64,000 nucleotides of DNA from Cerioporus squamosus (GCA_022592435.1 JABYQS010000012.1:186001-250000); one strand, 5' to 3'; shown: positions 1 to 12,900, counted from the stretch's first letter. Notes: a model not told the origin generated them from the sequence alone. Numbers and translations: made by a program.

Positions 1-725
1 TTCGAGATTCCCCGGCCTGCGTACCCAAGCAGTCGCATGCCCAGCACAAAGTGCCGCATGAAGCACCCGCCCTATGCTCGAGCTCACGACCAGAATCTCT
101 GACGGTTGCAGCGTCCCCTTCACCAGGGTCTCGCAGAATGACCGCAGGGATGAGAAGAGCCACCCCGAGGCGACAAGGTGTGCAGATATGTGCTTCGTCC
201 ATGTCCGCACTGCGTCGCTGTCTGCAAACGCAGGTGGGAAGGAGGGACGGAGCTGCTGCATGGTCGTGGCAGAGTGGGCGGGGAGACAGACGAGCGTGTA
301 ACCGCGATGCTTCAGCGTCATGATAGCTGTCTGGACATCTGCATATGGCATCGGGGATAGTATGCGCTTCAAGGTCTCCGTGAAGAACGGAGAGCGCTCG
401 TCGATGTCTAGATGGAGATCTTGGGCGAGGTCGATCAGAGCAGAGCGGGCAAGTGTTGCGAAGGAGGTCGGGGAGCCGATGTTTTGCGCCTTGCGTTCCG
501 CGAAAGCCTCAAGTGTGACGAACCGGTCGACAACCAGGCCCATCGTCAGGGAGCTCTTCATGGGGGAATTAGCGAACCAAGAGCATAGTGCAGCTTCTAT
601 GGCTTTCTCTCGATCCTGTGTCGGATAGCGCGTCAGTTGGTCAACGACACAGACTACTTCGTCGAAGATCACTCGCCATGATTGTTCCGAAGATGTCGAA
701 CGCGACCACCTTAATGGGCCCAAAG
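1..725 (-). CDS. Haloacid dehalogenase-like (HAD) hydrolase domain, cut by the window edge
   Basis: Reading leftward from about 700, the minus strand encodes KVVAFDIFGTI, which fits HAD motif I (DxxGT/V with a hydrophobic lead). About 150 residues of helical cap-like sequence follow, then PMPYADVQTAIMTLKHRGY and, near the window edge, PSEILVVSSSIGRVLHAA. This order fits a type-II HAD (haloacid dehalogenase/phosphatase-like) fold; the substrate cannot be told. The frame changes twice by one base, just after motif I (about 665) and near 150, so no single open frame covers it. Given the indels elsewhere in the window these may be consensus errors, but a pseudogene is possible. It is open at its upstream end to the next gene with no stop between them, so it may be the C-terminal domain of that protein or a separate gene whose start is hidden. 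The 3' end lies outside the window. Confidence 0.55.
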
Positions 726-1875
726 CGCACGACCGGGTATCTGTATGGTATGTGAGGAAACCGCCCGGGCAGGAACTCTACATCCGAGGAGTCTGTGCTG
801 TGCGTCCAATCATGGCCCGCATCATTGACCGCCGATTCCTTGCGCTTCCTGTACTTGTCCTCCAGCACGGCTGCGATCCGGACACGAGGATTGTCTATGG
901 CGGCCAACGCAATTGCTCGTTGGCGTAAGGCGCCGTCTAGAGAGGGCTCATCAGGCAGCACCCTCGCAAACGCGCCGCTGGGGTTCAACACCCAGCCTCT
1001 GCCGGAGGTCTGAACAGGATTTCAATCAGTGTTCGGCGTTCGCGACCTGCTTGAATTGCGCACGGGACGTACATAGCGCATTTCCTTGACCCACGCAATA
1101 GTAGAATCCACACGAAGCCAGTTGTAGTCCTCGCGAAGTCTGCGCGCATTAGACGTCGTGATGAGGGAGAAGGACGAACGATCGCTTACTGGTTGTACAG
1201 CATGATCTCGTCGTATACGTTAGATGGCCCTTCAAACGACGGCAGCTTCCCGTTCGACGGCACCTTGAAGTCGAAGTCGAAGATGTACTTCTGCGGGTCC
1301 GAGGGCTCTCCAAACATCCGTCCGTCGTCTCGTTCCGGTTTAGGGGCGTACCAGCCGTTCTTGATCTTCTCGCGGCCGTGCGTAGCAAGGGCTTCGAGCA
1401 TGTGTTCCCTCGCGGACCGCCTGCACCTGGAGAAGCCCTATTTGAAGGTACGGAGGCTGTCTGCTGTGAGGGTAATACCCACCCGATGCAAACCCGTGCA
1501 ATGATACACGTTGATTGGTAAAGCAGGAATGGCATGGAGGTACAAGGGAACCTGCGCCAACTCCTCCTTGGTTGGGATGGGGATAGCAGTCAGAATGTCA
1601 GCGTCGTTGCCCACGATAGCCTGTGTCTCGTAGATAACCCTTGGTCCGATAATGTAGGTCGCGTTTTCAACGGGGTAGGGAGACGGGTACGAGGAAATGA
1701 CGAACAACCACGGTGGCCACAAGTTGTCTTGTTGGTTGTCCGTGAAGCATATCCGGAGTCCCCAAAACCACTCAGTGGGAAGTCTGGAAGCTGCCAGCCG
1801 ACCTGACTTGGGCAGCCAGTAGGCAGAACGTTCCGGTTCAAACTTGACCGGTAGCAGAGAGTGTGACATAAACAT
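726..1875 (-). CDS. Uncharacterised conserved-looking protein upstream of the HAD domain
   Basis: The family is not recognised. The first ATG is at 1875. The first exon encodes a Trp/Pro-rich stretch followed by YIIGPRVIYETQAIVGND and a run with HAIPALPINVYHC. An apparent TAG near 1437 and an extra G near 1412 compensate one another: read as one missing A and one added G, the frame gives GLLQVQAVREEHMLEALATH, a good helix, so the stop is probably not real. The next exon ends NVYDEIMLYNQ with a GTAAGC donor at about 1194. A further exon has REDYNWLRVDSTIAWVKEM, then a GTACGT intron, then GRGWVLNPSGAFARVLPDEP. The consistent splice phases support a real gene. The protein is mixed and soluble-looking, with no signal peptide or membrane span. 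The relation to the HAD domain downstream is unclear (fusion or neighbour). Confidence 0.45.
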
Positions 1876-2403
1876 CAGGACGACCTCGGAAAAGACTGGT
1901 GCAGTGATGGACTGAACAATGAACGACGAAGGGCAGGAATAAATCGGTAGAAGAGCGTCGACAGCGTCGAAAGAGGATCGTCGCCGGGTAAGTGCTAGGT
2001 GCCACAGCGGTCGTAACAGCTGTCGTAACTGAGTTACTTGCTAATTGTTTATGCAGCGTATTGAACCGGACAGTCTGGGGTTGGTCCGTTTCTTGCCGCT
2101 TGGTTCAACTCGTGTCAACTCCCTCCAAACAGTCTCCGCTCTTCTGTGTTTCCTTCGCTTCGTCGTCACTGATGCCTCGCCCGAACGCACACCAATTCCC
2201 GTGCTGCGTGAACTCGCAATGGACTGTCTCAGCGAGCTGAAATCATTGAGGTAAGCGGCATGATTCACTGAATATTCTATCGTAATACTAGAACCCAAGA
2301 AAGATAACGCAAAAAGGGGATCCGAGTCAATGTGGCCGAACCAATTCACAATATATTAGTGCGCGATGGGAAAGCTGGGGTGCAAGAGACAGGACCGGAC
2401 AGA
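1876..2403. other. Intergenic, no supported gene
   Basis: About 530 bp between the start of the minus-strand gene ending the first cluster and the 3' end of the DUF6533 gene. The short frames here lack family resemblance or splice support. It must hold the promoter of the gene starting at 1875. Confidence 0.5.
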
Positions 2404-4147
2404 CTACATGGAAGACGACGACACAACTCCCTGACCCTCCTCGTCTGGGTGCGAAGCAACTTCGTTCGACTCAGAGTGATGGTCGCGAGGCGTTGGAAGA
2501 TCCGGATTGATGCAAGCTCCGGGCGAGACGAAGCTCGGCGCATCGTCGTATGGGTTCCCCGAGAAATGCAGTGGATCGTCGGGGTCGACTCTGATGACCG
2601 CTTGGTTGGCTTCTTGCAAATCGAGGAGGAAGCGCGATACAAGGATTGCTGTGAGGCTGTAGATGGCGAGTGGTACCGGTGAGTAGGTAGTAGACAGTCC
2701 GAGTCGCAGCTTGTGGCGAAACACATACGTGGTGGTGAATAGAGTAACATAGCTCTCTGCGCCATTGCCTGCCACCTGTCGCCGTGGTACAAAGAATCAC
2801 CACGCACAAGACATCAGGATAGGCCATGAAGCTTACTGCAGTCGCTGAGAAGGCGAGGTGGAGAGTGTTCAGGATGAATAGGATGCTGTTGACGAGTGTT
2901 CAAGTCTACCAGATATGTCATCAGCTTTGCCACGGGACGTACATGAAGTATATAGTTCCTGTGAAAGCGGTTGAATGAGCTGAATCTACAATATGCCGAG
3001 GCCCGTGTACAGATGCTGGAGTGAGACATACCATCGCGAAAGAGGATATCTGATAGCGACAGCCTCTTGGACTGGCAAATATCCCTCAAGGCATTCCGGC
3101 TGCTGATCTTCGTCCAAGTAATCCCGATGAGCAGCATATCGGCTACGATGAGCGGTACTCGAGAGACGATCACGACTGTGCGGGTCCCTCGGATGAGCGT
3201 GACACCATTGCATGCAGGCCACTAGGCAACCTACGACTTGAGCAATGTCAGTACCAGGTAACATGAGATAACGCGAGACAGTCTCACATTTGCATCCGTA
3301 GTATCGTCTATCTCGAAACATTTGGCGAGGGGCGGGAGATTCTCCCCAGAGACATGATAGCCATATTGGACCTGCATGCTGATCAGCTCGCGCTCTTCGT
3401 CTGTCGGTATCAGTCAAAAATGACCAATCGGCTCACCAGATTAGCACCTACTGGCGATAGGGACAAGGCTAGGACGAGTAACCCAAGGAGCTTGCTCTTA
3501 CTCAACACGTATGCACGTTGCGCGGAGAAGACTCGTCACAAAGCATCAGACACTTTGAGCCGAGGACTCAAGGCATAACTCACCTGCCCAAAGAACGAAT
3601 TGCAGTATCACCATTGCAATAACCGCTATTTGGAACATGGAACAGCTGCGGACATCAAGACTGTTACTCCGCAGTGCGATACATCCTGCGAAGCCAACAC
3701 CAACCTCTGTTTACGGTCAGAACCGCAACTACGTAGACTGGCTCGGGAATGCTCACCTCATCGGAAGGGAAGGAGGCGAACTGAAACAACGCCATAACAT
3801 TGATCGCCATAGATATCCACTTATTCGTGAAGAACAAGAGTGGCGCTGCGGCCCACTTGGCGGTCCAGAAGCATGCCGCCTCCCGATCGAACGTTGAGAC
3901 GGATTCGTAGATGAACAGTACTACGACGAGACAAAGCGTCAGGGTGAGGCTGGCAAGGACGGGCTGGGAATGCAGCGTACGCACCCGATGCCGCGAGAAC
4001 GCAGCATTGTTCCGTATAGCTGTGCGCGCTGTCAGTAAGCGCGATACACAATGAGCAAAGTGAAGTATACGCGTCGTACATTTTGCTGAATAGTTCCACA
4101 GTCGCAGCATCATCGGCATCTGCCTCAGAGGACATGTTGGCGGACAA
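2404..4147 (-). CDS. DUF6533-type multi-pass membrane protein
   Basis: A multi-exon integral membrane protein of the kind annotated as DUF6533 in Agaricomycetes; function unknown. The start at 4147 (or the ATG 12 nt downstream, MSSEADADD) gives the usual acidic N-terminus. An early exon has the family hallmark of a hydrophobic span followed by STFDREAACFWTAKW and another span (LLFFTNKWISMAINVMALF). Later exons give VPLIVADMLLIGITWTK with an SLSDILFRDG loop, then LVNSILFILNTLHLAF. The last exon carries the near-diagnostic ILVSRFLLDLQEAN and an acidic, Ser-rich cytoplasmic tail ending VVSSSSM. Introns of about 50-60 nt separate the exons; the donor GTAAGC after LHLAFSATA is clear. About 7 membrane segments are expected. 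Exon borders in the middle (2990-3660) were not all resolved. No frameshift was needed in the parts read. Confidence 0.75.
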
Positions 4148-5863
4148 GTGCGACCTTCACCCTAGGAAGCAGACGAAAGGTGGTTGTAGCATTCACCATG
4201 GCACACGACCGGGCTTTATACATACCAGCTCGCGCGGCCCCGGGCATGGGGACTGTGAGAGCGTAAGGCAGCGTTGCATGCGAATATTGCCGCTGCTTGG
4301 GCAGGATGACATGTGAAACGCATGTGTGGCAGTTTGACAGACGTGTCTGCAAGCACCCTAGGGAGTGATATAGTCATCGAACCGAGCGCAAGACTCGTCA
4401 TGGATGTAAGAGAATCAACATACCTATTACCGATATTTTGTCACGCTCGTAGGCGATGATGACGATGAGTCCTGAGTGGGGACCGTACAGTGTAGTACTT
4501 TTGTGCCGTGTTCCAACCGACAAACAGGAGAGGGCGCCGGGCATCAATGGCGTTGACAATGACACTCTGAACGAACATATCGCTCGAGTCACCTCTGGGA
4601 TCGGAGCGCCAACCCGCCTGCGTGGACACAGCATCAATGACCTCGACCATATGAGCGAGGTCGGCACACCTAGTTGGAGTACGGGCTCGCATCCGGGCTT
4701 ACTCGTCTCCCCGTTCCAGTGCTTCCGTAGTGACTGCGGTTCCCTGCACGTTCCTGGCCAACATATATATGCTGTGAGGAACGACAAGCTGAGAATGATG
4801 GCGGCACAGCTACGTCTGCGGTCTGGCTGCGAGCGCACTGCGGTCCGAGCCTTCCAAACTTGTTCGTGTCCTCGAGGGCGGGAGGCTAACCTCCGCAGGC
4901 ATGACGGTGTCGGACTGAGTGGAGAGACAGATGAATGTAGCCGTGGATTCGGTGCGCGCGGCTCGCCCTAGTCTGAGCCGAATGCTGAACGGTCCGAAAG
5001 GAAGGGCGAACGTTCGCTGACACGAGACGTCGAACCTCCTGCGCCAGGTCTGCGAGGCGGACAAGTCTCGCGAAGGGGCTTGGATCTCTCGGCGTGTGTG
5101 CTCTGAGAGAGCGTCCAACGTGACATAGCGATGGAGGAACCAAGCGTCACAGAGCACATCATTGGCGGAGCAAAGACTTCAGACCGGCTACTGTCGCCGA
5201 GTATCAATTCTGAATCCGACTCCTTCATCAGCTCGTCGAGCAACGCGCAGCGAGCCAGAGCTTACCAGAAGGGTTGCAAAAATATCGAGAACGATCGCAT
5301 TTGCCTGAGCGTCTCATGTACTTCCCCTTCATAACCGATGCGTTGAAATCGCATATGCACATAGGTCGCCGTGTGGTCCTGGCCTCAAGTTATGGGTTGG
5401 TTGTCGATCGCTGGACACCTGGCTGAACACAACTGAACATGGGCGTCAACCGAGTAGAGTGAGTAAGTCGGCTGTTAGACATGTTCACACACAATCGAGT
5501 TTAACATGGCCAACGGTCGTTAAGAACATGGCAGCGTCGGTTGAGGTCTCTCGAAGTCGAGGGGGTCATATCGTAGTAGGTATGTACGCGGTGACCGAGT
5601 CCGAGACTCCGAGTGAGGTGTCAATGGCGCGCAGAACTATTAAGCGGGAGTAACCGGTGCATCGGACCGAGCCCAGTTCAACTTGTGTCAGCTTGGTTCA
5701 ACTCAGTTGATGCACCGAACCGTGCCCGCATATGACTTGAACTTGAACCACCTCGACGTCTGAGGCACCCGCAAGACCACATTCCAGAGATCTTCAACGC
5801 ACTGTTTACTCCATTCATACAGGCAAAGACAATCTCACTACTATCGAACCAGCGGTCTATGAC
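4148..5863. other. Intergenic, no convincing gene
   Basis: About 1.7 kb between the divergently transcribed DUF6533 gene (-) and SLX1 (+). Minus-strand frames at 4400-5240 have some protein-like composition (for example SVIVNAIDARRPLLFVGWNT near 4530) but do not join across plausible introns and match no family I know. They could be a decayed gene. The right part presumably holds the SLX1 promoter. Confidence 0.4.
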
Positions 5864-7941
5864 ATGCCACGTACAACCAAGTCTTCACTAACAGACCACC
5901 GATTTCCCGCCTTCTACGCTTGCTACCTCCTGAAAAGTGTTAGAACGCCGCGTGCCACTGCGTAAGAGAACAAACGTATCTCGGTGACATCCAACGTATC
6001 TAACGGTGGTTGACTCAGGACATATATCGGTAGCACTCCTAGTCCTCCGAGACGTATCCGGTGGGTAACGACTTGTACGCCTGATTAAGTGAAGGACAGC
6101 TTACCACTCCTCCCAGGCAGCACAATGGATTAATCTCTCAAGGTGCATGGAAGACGAAGTGGAACCGACCTTGGGTGATGCAAATGATTGTTCATGGCTT
6201 CCCGTCAAAACTCGCTGCGTTGCAGTTTGAGTGGGCCTGGCAGCATCCATATGTATCTCGTCATCTTCGCGACAATGATGGCCAGGCCGTCTTCAATCAG
6301 ACTGGCAAGTTGAAGTACATGAACACGAACGTTCGGTATGTACGCGTCCCCGTATCATTTTCATCCGGCTGATCGTCATCCTACCAGAGTCGCTCGGAGC
6401 ATGGTTTCCTCTCATCCATATAACACGTGGCCTTTGTCGGTGACATTGTTCACCGACGAGGCAGAGAAAGCCTGGCACAACGCTGCAAAGACCGCAGGCA
6501 TGCCTCCCCTTCCGACCGGCTTAAAGGTGATGACCCAGCTAGAGGGCGTCGATGGCAAATCCGGCAAGAGCGGTTCCGGCCGTACCGAGCCCATAGATGT
6601 CACGGATGGTGAGTCTCAACGGCACCTGTGAGCACAAGAGGACCATAACCGGGGCCAGGTCACTTCACCTCCGAACACCTTCGCAAAGCGTCCGCGGTCT
6701 TCTCAGCGGGCAGTGTCCTGCAGTGTTCTATCTGTCAGGAACTTATTCAACACGATGTTGTAAGTTGATCATCGAACCATCCCAGCACTGTCCACTCACC
6801 TTAGACAGGATCCTCTATCCGTGGCGCTATGCCCATCATCATCTTGCACCGCCGTCTCTCATCTATCGTGCTTATCCCGTCACTTCCTGGACGCCCAGCC
6901 AGCCTCATCTAGCTCAGACATCATACCTCGTGGTGGTACCTGCAAGTCATGCGACACCTACGTGCTGTGGGGCGATGTTGTACGTGGCTGCTATCCGACG
7001 CCGCGAGGGCGGTGTCGTCCCGGATGCCGAACTAGAAGACGGGGACGACAGGGACGATCTTGGGCAGCTCTTCGGCGCTGATTTTGAAGACGAAGGCGAA
7101 GACGCTGCACCTGGACCCTCTAAACCTTCTGCACCGCCTCGTACGAGGAAGCGGACTAAACCCGTGCAGGCCCCAGCGCGTCGAAGCGCGCGCCGTATTC
7201 GACACTGGCAGCTTGTCCGTCTAGCGACGAGAGAGAGCACTTCGATCTCGACGCCATCAGCAGTGGCTCTGATGAACAAGACTCCGACGATGGACGCCCA
7301 CAGTGGCACTCCTCCACGAAGACGAAGCCAACCTCGCGGCCTGGTTCATCAAAAACCATCTCCGCAAGAGCCCTGAAGGTAATGCCTCTGGGGCCGGGGC
7401 TGCGTCGGGTTTTCAATTCGGCGGGCTTCGTGATCGTGGCGACAGTGGTCCGCAAGGTGCCTCCCACATTACAGCTTCGAATCCTGCGGGCACGCGTGCG
7501 GTGAGACCCAGAAACATCACAGCCGCTCCCGCCGGGCCAGTAAGGTTCGTTTTCACGTCAGCGCACTGCTTCTTGTTCTCATCTCAGGATCTACCGAACT
7601 GCAGGAACAGGTTCCGTGTAGAATCCTCCCATAAGGCGCCTCGAACGTCAAGGAAACCACACTCCGCCGACGTGGGATCCGTGGGCATGCGCGATGTCGA
7701 TCCTCCTGATTCTGCCGGGGATTCCGGCCGAGCTTCCTGCCCGCCCCCCAACCTACGCATGACTGCTGTCGCCAACGACGGACGTCAAGCGTCGGCGACA
7801 CCGCTGGAGGTCGCTCGCGAGAAGGCGAGACTGCGGCCTTTCCCCGACTTGCCACCGCTTTCACCGCCACATCTCCCGATGGACGACCGAGGGCAGGAGA
7901 TGCGGTCACTCCATTATGAAGTGGTCGAGATATCTGATTGA
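5864..7941 (+). CDS. SLX1: Structure-specific endonuclease subunit SLX1 (GIY-YIG nuclease)
   Basis: SLX1 is the catalytic subunit of the SLX1-SLX4 nuclease, which cuts branched DNA such as Holliday junctions in the nucleus. Exon 1 (5864-5961) encodes [12 protein letters not shown], the GIY half. A 42-nt exon 2 (6019-6060) gives [14 protein letters not shown], the YIG half with the catalytic Arg region. Exon 3 (6117-6335) has [20 protein letters not shown], including the metal-binding Glu. Exon 4 (6388-6608) has [10 protein letters not shown]. Exons 5-6 (6659-6759, from 6809) encode the C-terminal RING/PHD-type zinc finger (CSIC...CPSSSC...HLSC...CKSC). All splice phases agree; intron 2 has an unusual GTGGGT donor. 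After GCY (about 6994) one extra C shifts the frame, and a second shift lies at 7195-7240. Both fall in or after the last zinc ligands, so the acidic tail and the stop at 7941 are uncertain. Confidence 0.88.
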
Positions 7942-8785
7942 TGTTCTCGATGTTCGCGAGATGGCTGCGTAAGTTCCTCTGTCGCCCACATATCATCTGA
8001 AAGCTGACATTATTCTCTCAGGCTTCTAGATACTGATCTACCATGCTTTTATGATTACACGCATCGCCGCGCCCCGAATGCCGAGTCAATAGGCTTTAGA
8101 CCGAGCATTTCTCGAACGTGAGTGGACCCGTATGCTGGTGGGACGCGCAGGTGCGTGTTCGTTCATCACGCGCCTCGCCCGCTCTACCACCACCGCCCTC
8201 ACAGCTATTACGGTCCACCTTCTCGTGTGATGATATCGGACTGCCTGACTACTGTTGTCACTTCTGACGGGCGCCCACTCTGAGAATGGAGAGTTTTGTC
8301 CGTGGCGGTGGTGGGCCATTTGCGGCGCCCTCAGTTCTGAGGGGTACCGGTAGGGGCATCATATCGCATCTAGTCGTGCGGGACTTCCTCTCATGGTGGG
8401 CTCAGACAGGCTCAGACGACACAGCACTTCTCTGTCTGATTGACGCCACACTTGGGAAGCTTCACCACTGGTGCGCCTACGTTCTGTCTTGCCATACCAG
8501 GCCGAACGGTTCCTCAGTGTCAGAATCCCGCTGATTACTGCTCGGCTAGTCACCGGAAGTCAGTCCCGACGGCAACCCTGAGGCTACTGTAACTTCCTTG
8601 ACATAAGTGCAGTGGGCGGGCGCACGAAGCGTGCATCCTGGGCACAGATGGTATCTCCGGACTGGAGCGAAGTCGCGAACGCTACGGCATGGGAATCACG
8701 CCAGGAGTCTATCATCACAAACGAGGAATCCTGACCCTGCAAGGCCCGCGCCGCCTGCCAGATCCCTATAAGCACGGGCTTCTCA
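7942..8785. other. No supported gene
   Basis: Short frames occur on both strands, for example a 77-codon frame at 8086-8319 (-) and an 82-codon frame at 8286-8534 (+). None joins to a neighbour or resembles a family. The first exons of the gene ending at 9402 may lie here but could not be identified. Confidence 0.4.
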
Positions 8786-9402
8786 TGACGAGCCTCTTCC
8801 CTTCCTCCGTGTTCGGGTGGCCTGACTCCTCCAGCTCACGAATGGTCCGTCGGACTGCTCGTCCAGCTCGTGGAAGACGGTGCCATCGGTGAGCGCTCTC
8901 TGCTCCAGTCTAAGAACTGTTTCTCATGCAGATCAATATTGCAGCCAGCATAGATAGCTCACTGTCGCGCCCCTCCGTTGCAGTGGCGACCAAGATACGG
9001 ACTATTCAATTCCAATGCACTCGAGGCGATACAGTACTTCGTCGTCGGTATCCTCGTACCCGTATCGGCAGTCGTTGCTTGAGATCCGCAATGGACAGGA
9101 ATACATGACTATGCTACCAGTATGTCCTTCCTTCTCTCTGACACCGTCATTATTCTGATATGTCTCTACTACAGCCTATGACGACGGAGGAAGATCTCCT
9201 GCAAGACGACATGATGGAACAGCCTGAGGAATATACCTCCTACGGACCATTTCCGGAGCGTAAGAGGCGGACAAGGCTCCTCCAAGCAATAGCAGTATGT
9301 CTCCGCATCACGTCACCGCAACTTTGCTGATGTCCTCTTCATTTGATTTATTGGCAGGACCTGCTCCGAAGGCTGCGGCAGAGCCTCAGGAGGCGTCGTT
9401 GA
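8786..9402 (+). CDS. Unrecognised small multi-exon gene, 5' end not found
   Basis: Four exons can be joined with consistent phases. One ends PPAHEWSVGLLVQLVEDGAI (donor GTGAGC at about 8889). The next runs from DQYC to YRQSLLEIRNGQEYMTMLP (donor GTATGT at about 9120). The third encodes PMTTEEDLLQDDMMEQPEEY and ERKRRTRLLQAIA (donor GTATGT at about 9295). The last gives DLLRRLRQSLRRRR and a TGA at 9400-9402. The protein has an acidic central part and a strongly basic C-terminal tail. One in-frame TAG interrupts the second exon near 8950, so either an intron was missed there or the gene is damaged. The start is arbitrary: it is the first codon after an in-frame stop. I do not recognise the family. 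Confidence 0.4.
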
Positions 9403-9972
9403 TGCATTCCACGACTAAATTATCCATAATACCGATACCCTGTCCATCGCGCCTTGCCTCCGCCACATGCCGAAACACGAAACACACCAGTGCTTCTAAC
9501 CATGCTCCGACGCAGCTCGGGTGTAGAGCCACCACGCTCGCACGGTTCGTCATATTTCATTCTAACAATTCGCCGCCCATGCCTCGTTCTGAAGGGCCGC
9601 AGCGTCAATCATACGCATGGTGGACGTACGCACAGTCTGGTGCTGTGATAGTTGACGTTCTGCACGACAGGGGACGACGGGGACGCACCCAGAGAGCTGT
9701 CGGAGCAGACGCGCCATTCGTAACTATGCTGTGGAACGGTGTGAGCAATTCAAGCCATGCGTGTTGAGCGCAGCGACCGGCGTGCGATGTGTATTGTCAC
9801 AAGGGGGTTACAGGTACGAGGACGGAAACTAGCAAATCGATTCGAGAGCAGTCAAGAGCAAGAAACACTGAGAATAATCACGAATGTCCAGTGACTTTCG
9901 AGCCTTCAGATACAATATCGTCATAAAGACCGCAAGACCACCACGCCCAACGCCCAAGGGGAAACCGCCTCG
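9403..9972. other. Convergent intergenic region
   Basis: About 570 bp between the 3' end of the small + strand gene and the 3' end of the minus-strand SAP gene. The frame at 9297-9767 overlaps the last exon of the upstream gene in another frame and has no family resemblance. Confidence 0.5.
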
Positions 9973-12900
9973 TCAGTCATCAGTAGCGAGGGGCACATTC
10001 TCGCTCGCCGGCCGGCTCTTGCGCCGCATATACTCGCTCTGCCTCGCCCGCTTCTTGATCATCGCACTGCGCATGACCTCCGAGCCCCCGCTTGCCCTCC
10101 CAGACTTGACGCCACCAAAAGAGCGACGTGCCCCAACGCTCGACCGCGTGCGCCCGCCGCTCGGCGAAGCCAGCAACAACGCCGAGCCCTGTGCAGCAGC
10201 AGCCCGCTGTGCCCCGAGCTTCGCGATGACGCGGGACCGCGAGAGGCGCGGCTTGCGTGCGACGAGCTGCTTCGGTTTCGGCGGGATCACAGCCGGCCGG
10301 GGGATCTTCGAGGGGGAGCTGGCGGCGTCCGTTGTCGTCGCGCCAGTGTCCATGATCGACGTCGCCGCGGCGGTGAGCGAGGGGTGGTGCACGGGCGTCG
10401 CGCCAGAGGACGATGATGCCGAGCTGGCCTGGCGAAGTTCGTTAGCGGCTGGCTAAAGATCCTCGTGGGACGCGGCGACAGCGGGCTCGTAGCGGCCGCG
10501 ATGGTGGCTTTCGAGGAAGACACTGCCTGGGTGACGCTAGCGCGCTTGGGTTTCTGCGCCTCCGCGACCGCAGGGAGGCCGGAGGTGCGTCCGGAGGCGG
10601 AGGGTCGCATCGCGGTAGACGTTTTAGCGAGGGAACTCGCGGTGGGCGCCAGAAGGGAAGAAGTGCGTTTGCGCAGGCTGGGCTGGGTGCCTTCAGTGGA
10701 CTTGGCTTCACCCTTCGAGCTGCTGGTGGATGCCAAGGTGTTGGTGCTTGCGATGCTCCTCCTCGTACCGATGGAAGAGGCAGCGGTGGAAGTCCCGACG
10801 GTGCTGGACCGTGTACCCATGGACGACACGGTACTGGTCCGCCCGCTCTGACGAGAGGCAGCTGTCCCAGTAGTGGTACTGATACTGCTGACCCGAGAGC
10901 GCACAGTGCCCGTAGCGTTGCTCGGGCGAGAAGCAGCAGAAGCAGTAGACCTAACTGTACCGGAAGCAGCAGAGGGGGCGGTGAACGGTGGGATGGGCGA
11001 CCGTGCACGCGAAGCGGTCGACTTCGTGGACGTGACGGTACCAGTCCCAGTGGACTTCGCATCCGATGCCTTGGGCGGCGGCTTAAGCAGCTTGTTGGTC
11101 GGCCCAGAAGCCTTCCGCGTGTTGGTCGCCGCCGCAGCAACAGCATCAGTCTTCGCCTTCTCGCCCTTCTTGTCCACGGAACCGCTTGAACCGCTCGCGG
11201 GGGGCTGTGTCGACGTCTTCGGAACAGGGATGCTGGACGGAGGGGCGTTCGCCGTGGCAGGCTTCGTCTTGCTCCCCCCACCCATGTTCCACACGTTGCG
11301 CACGAGCGACTTGGCCGCCCCAAGGAAGCCGAACCTCGACGCCTTGCCCTTCGCTGCGTGAACAGACAGTCGGTCAGCTCCCGCTCACACGACCAGACAG
11401 GATAGGACAGAACACGAACCTGGAGGTGCGCCCATACTCGGCCGTCCACGACTGCTCCGTCTCCGCGCCTTCACGGCATTGAGCTCGCGCTTGGCCGCGT
11501 CATGCTCCTTCTGCTTCTTCTCCTCGTCCGCGGGCGGGAGCGGCGGCGCAATCGACACCCTCTGGCCCCGATGCACATCCCAGCCCTCCGTGATCCTGAT
11601 GCGCTTGCTCGACCGCCTTGCACCTGCATCTTCCTCCTCGTCCTCCTGCGTCTTGGCACCTTCGTCGGCAGCCTCGTCATCATCGCCCTCTCCTTCCTCC
11701 TCGTCGCCGCCAAAGCCGCCAGGGACCGCCATACGCTTGCGCGCACCCGCACTGATAACCCGTGCGCCTTGTGCGCTGCTGCGCCTCTTCTGCCCCGCGA
11801 CGGGACGCGAGGCACCGCCAGGCCCAAGCGCATCGGACTTGCGCTTGTTCGGCCGCCGCGCGGCGTAGTGGTTCGCAATCGAGTCCATCTTGCTGAACTC
11901 TGCATCGTGCACCTTCGCGAAGCGGTCCTGGGTCTGCGCCTGTGCCTGTGCCGAGGCCGTGGCCCCGAAGGTGAACCCGCCAAAGATTGACTGAGACTGC
12001 GCTTGTGAAGATGAGGCGGCCTTCGGGGCGCCGCCGTCGCTCTTGTGCGCGTTCGCCTCTGCGAGGCGTCGGTGCATCTCCTCGAGGACGGACTTGGCCG
12101 CCCCGTCGAAGGCAGCGTTGGACACGCCCGCAGTCGCGTCGTCCTTATGGTCGTCCTTGTGCTTCTCCGCACCTGCGGGAGTTTCGCGGCGCGGCAGAGG
12201 CGAGCCGAAGAGGAATGGCGTGCTGCGCGGGAGGGTGGCGCGTGCGGCTGGGGTGGCAGCTACACCAGTGCTTGTCGGTGCCGCGCGGGGCTTCGCGGGG
12301 GAGAACATGTCGGGCTCGTCTACAGGACCTGGAGTGGTGGTGGGCTTCGCTTCGGACGTAGCAATGCCCTTGCCCTTCATGGAGGCCCTTGCTGGGGTAG
12401 TCGCGGGGGCACCCATACCCCCGGACATTTGCTCGTCTTCGTCGTCAGCATCGTTGCTGGAGCCGGGCTTGAGATCCTCAAGCGGGAGCTTCGGGTACAA
12501 ACTTCCTGTCGCCCCTCCAGCAGCGCGCGGAGAAGCGGGCCACATTGAGAGCGTCCGTGCCGTGCCGGAGTCCCGACAGTGATGTCGAAGTCGGTCTGGA
12601 CGACCGGGAGTCGCGGGGGACTCATGTATGCATCGTTGCCACTCGTCTTCGGAGCCGCAGGGTGCGACACGAGCCGGACGGTGCTCTTCACGGCCGATCC
12701 GAAGAGCATGGCCGTACGCGGGGCGGGCTTCGGCGAACGTGGCGCATCGGGCCCGTTGCCATCCTCATCGCCGTTGAGGTCCTCAAGGATGCTTGCGTCC
12801 GGGGTGGCGAACTTGAAGTAATCGGTTTCGGGCAGCGAGTCTGCAGGAGGGAGGTCCGCGTAGGGCGTCGCATGCTCGGCAAGTGAGTCGCGCGCCCTGC

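Noticed and set aside
1434..1437. In-frame TAG as a true nonsense mutation in the first gene
   Set aside because: A missing A before it and an extra G 25 bases later restore a good helical sequence, matching the indel pattern elsewhere in the window.
9884..12582. Long + strand frames of 160-190 codons opposite the SAP gene
   Set aside because: They mirror the Ser/Thr/Ala-rich minus-strand gene in GC-rich DNA. The minus strand has coherent splice phases and a SAP motif, while the + frames have no motif.
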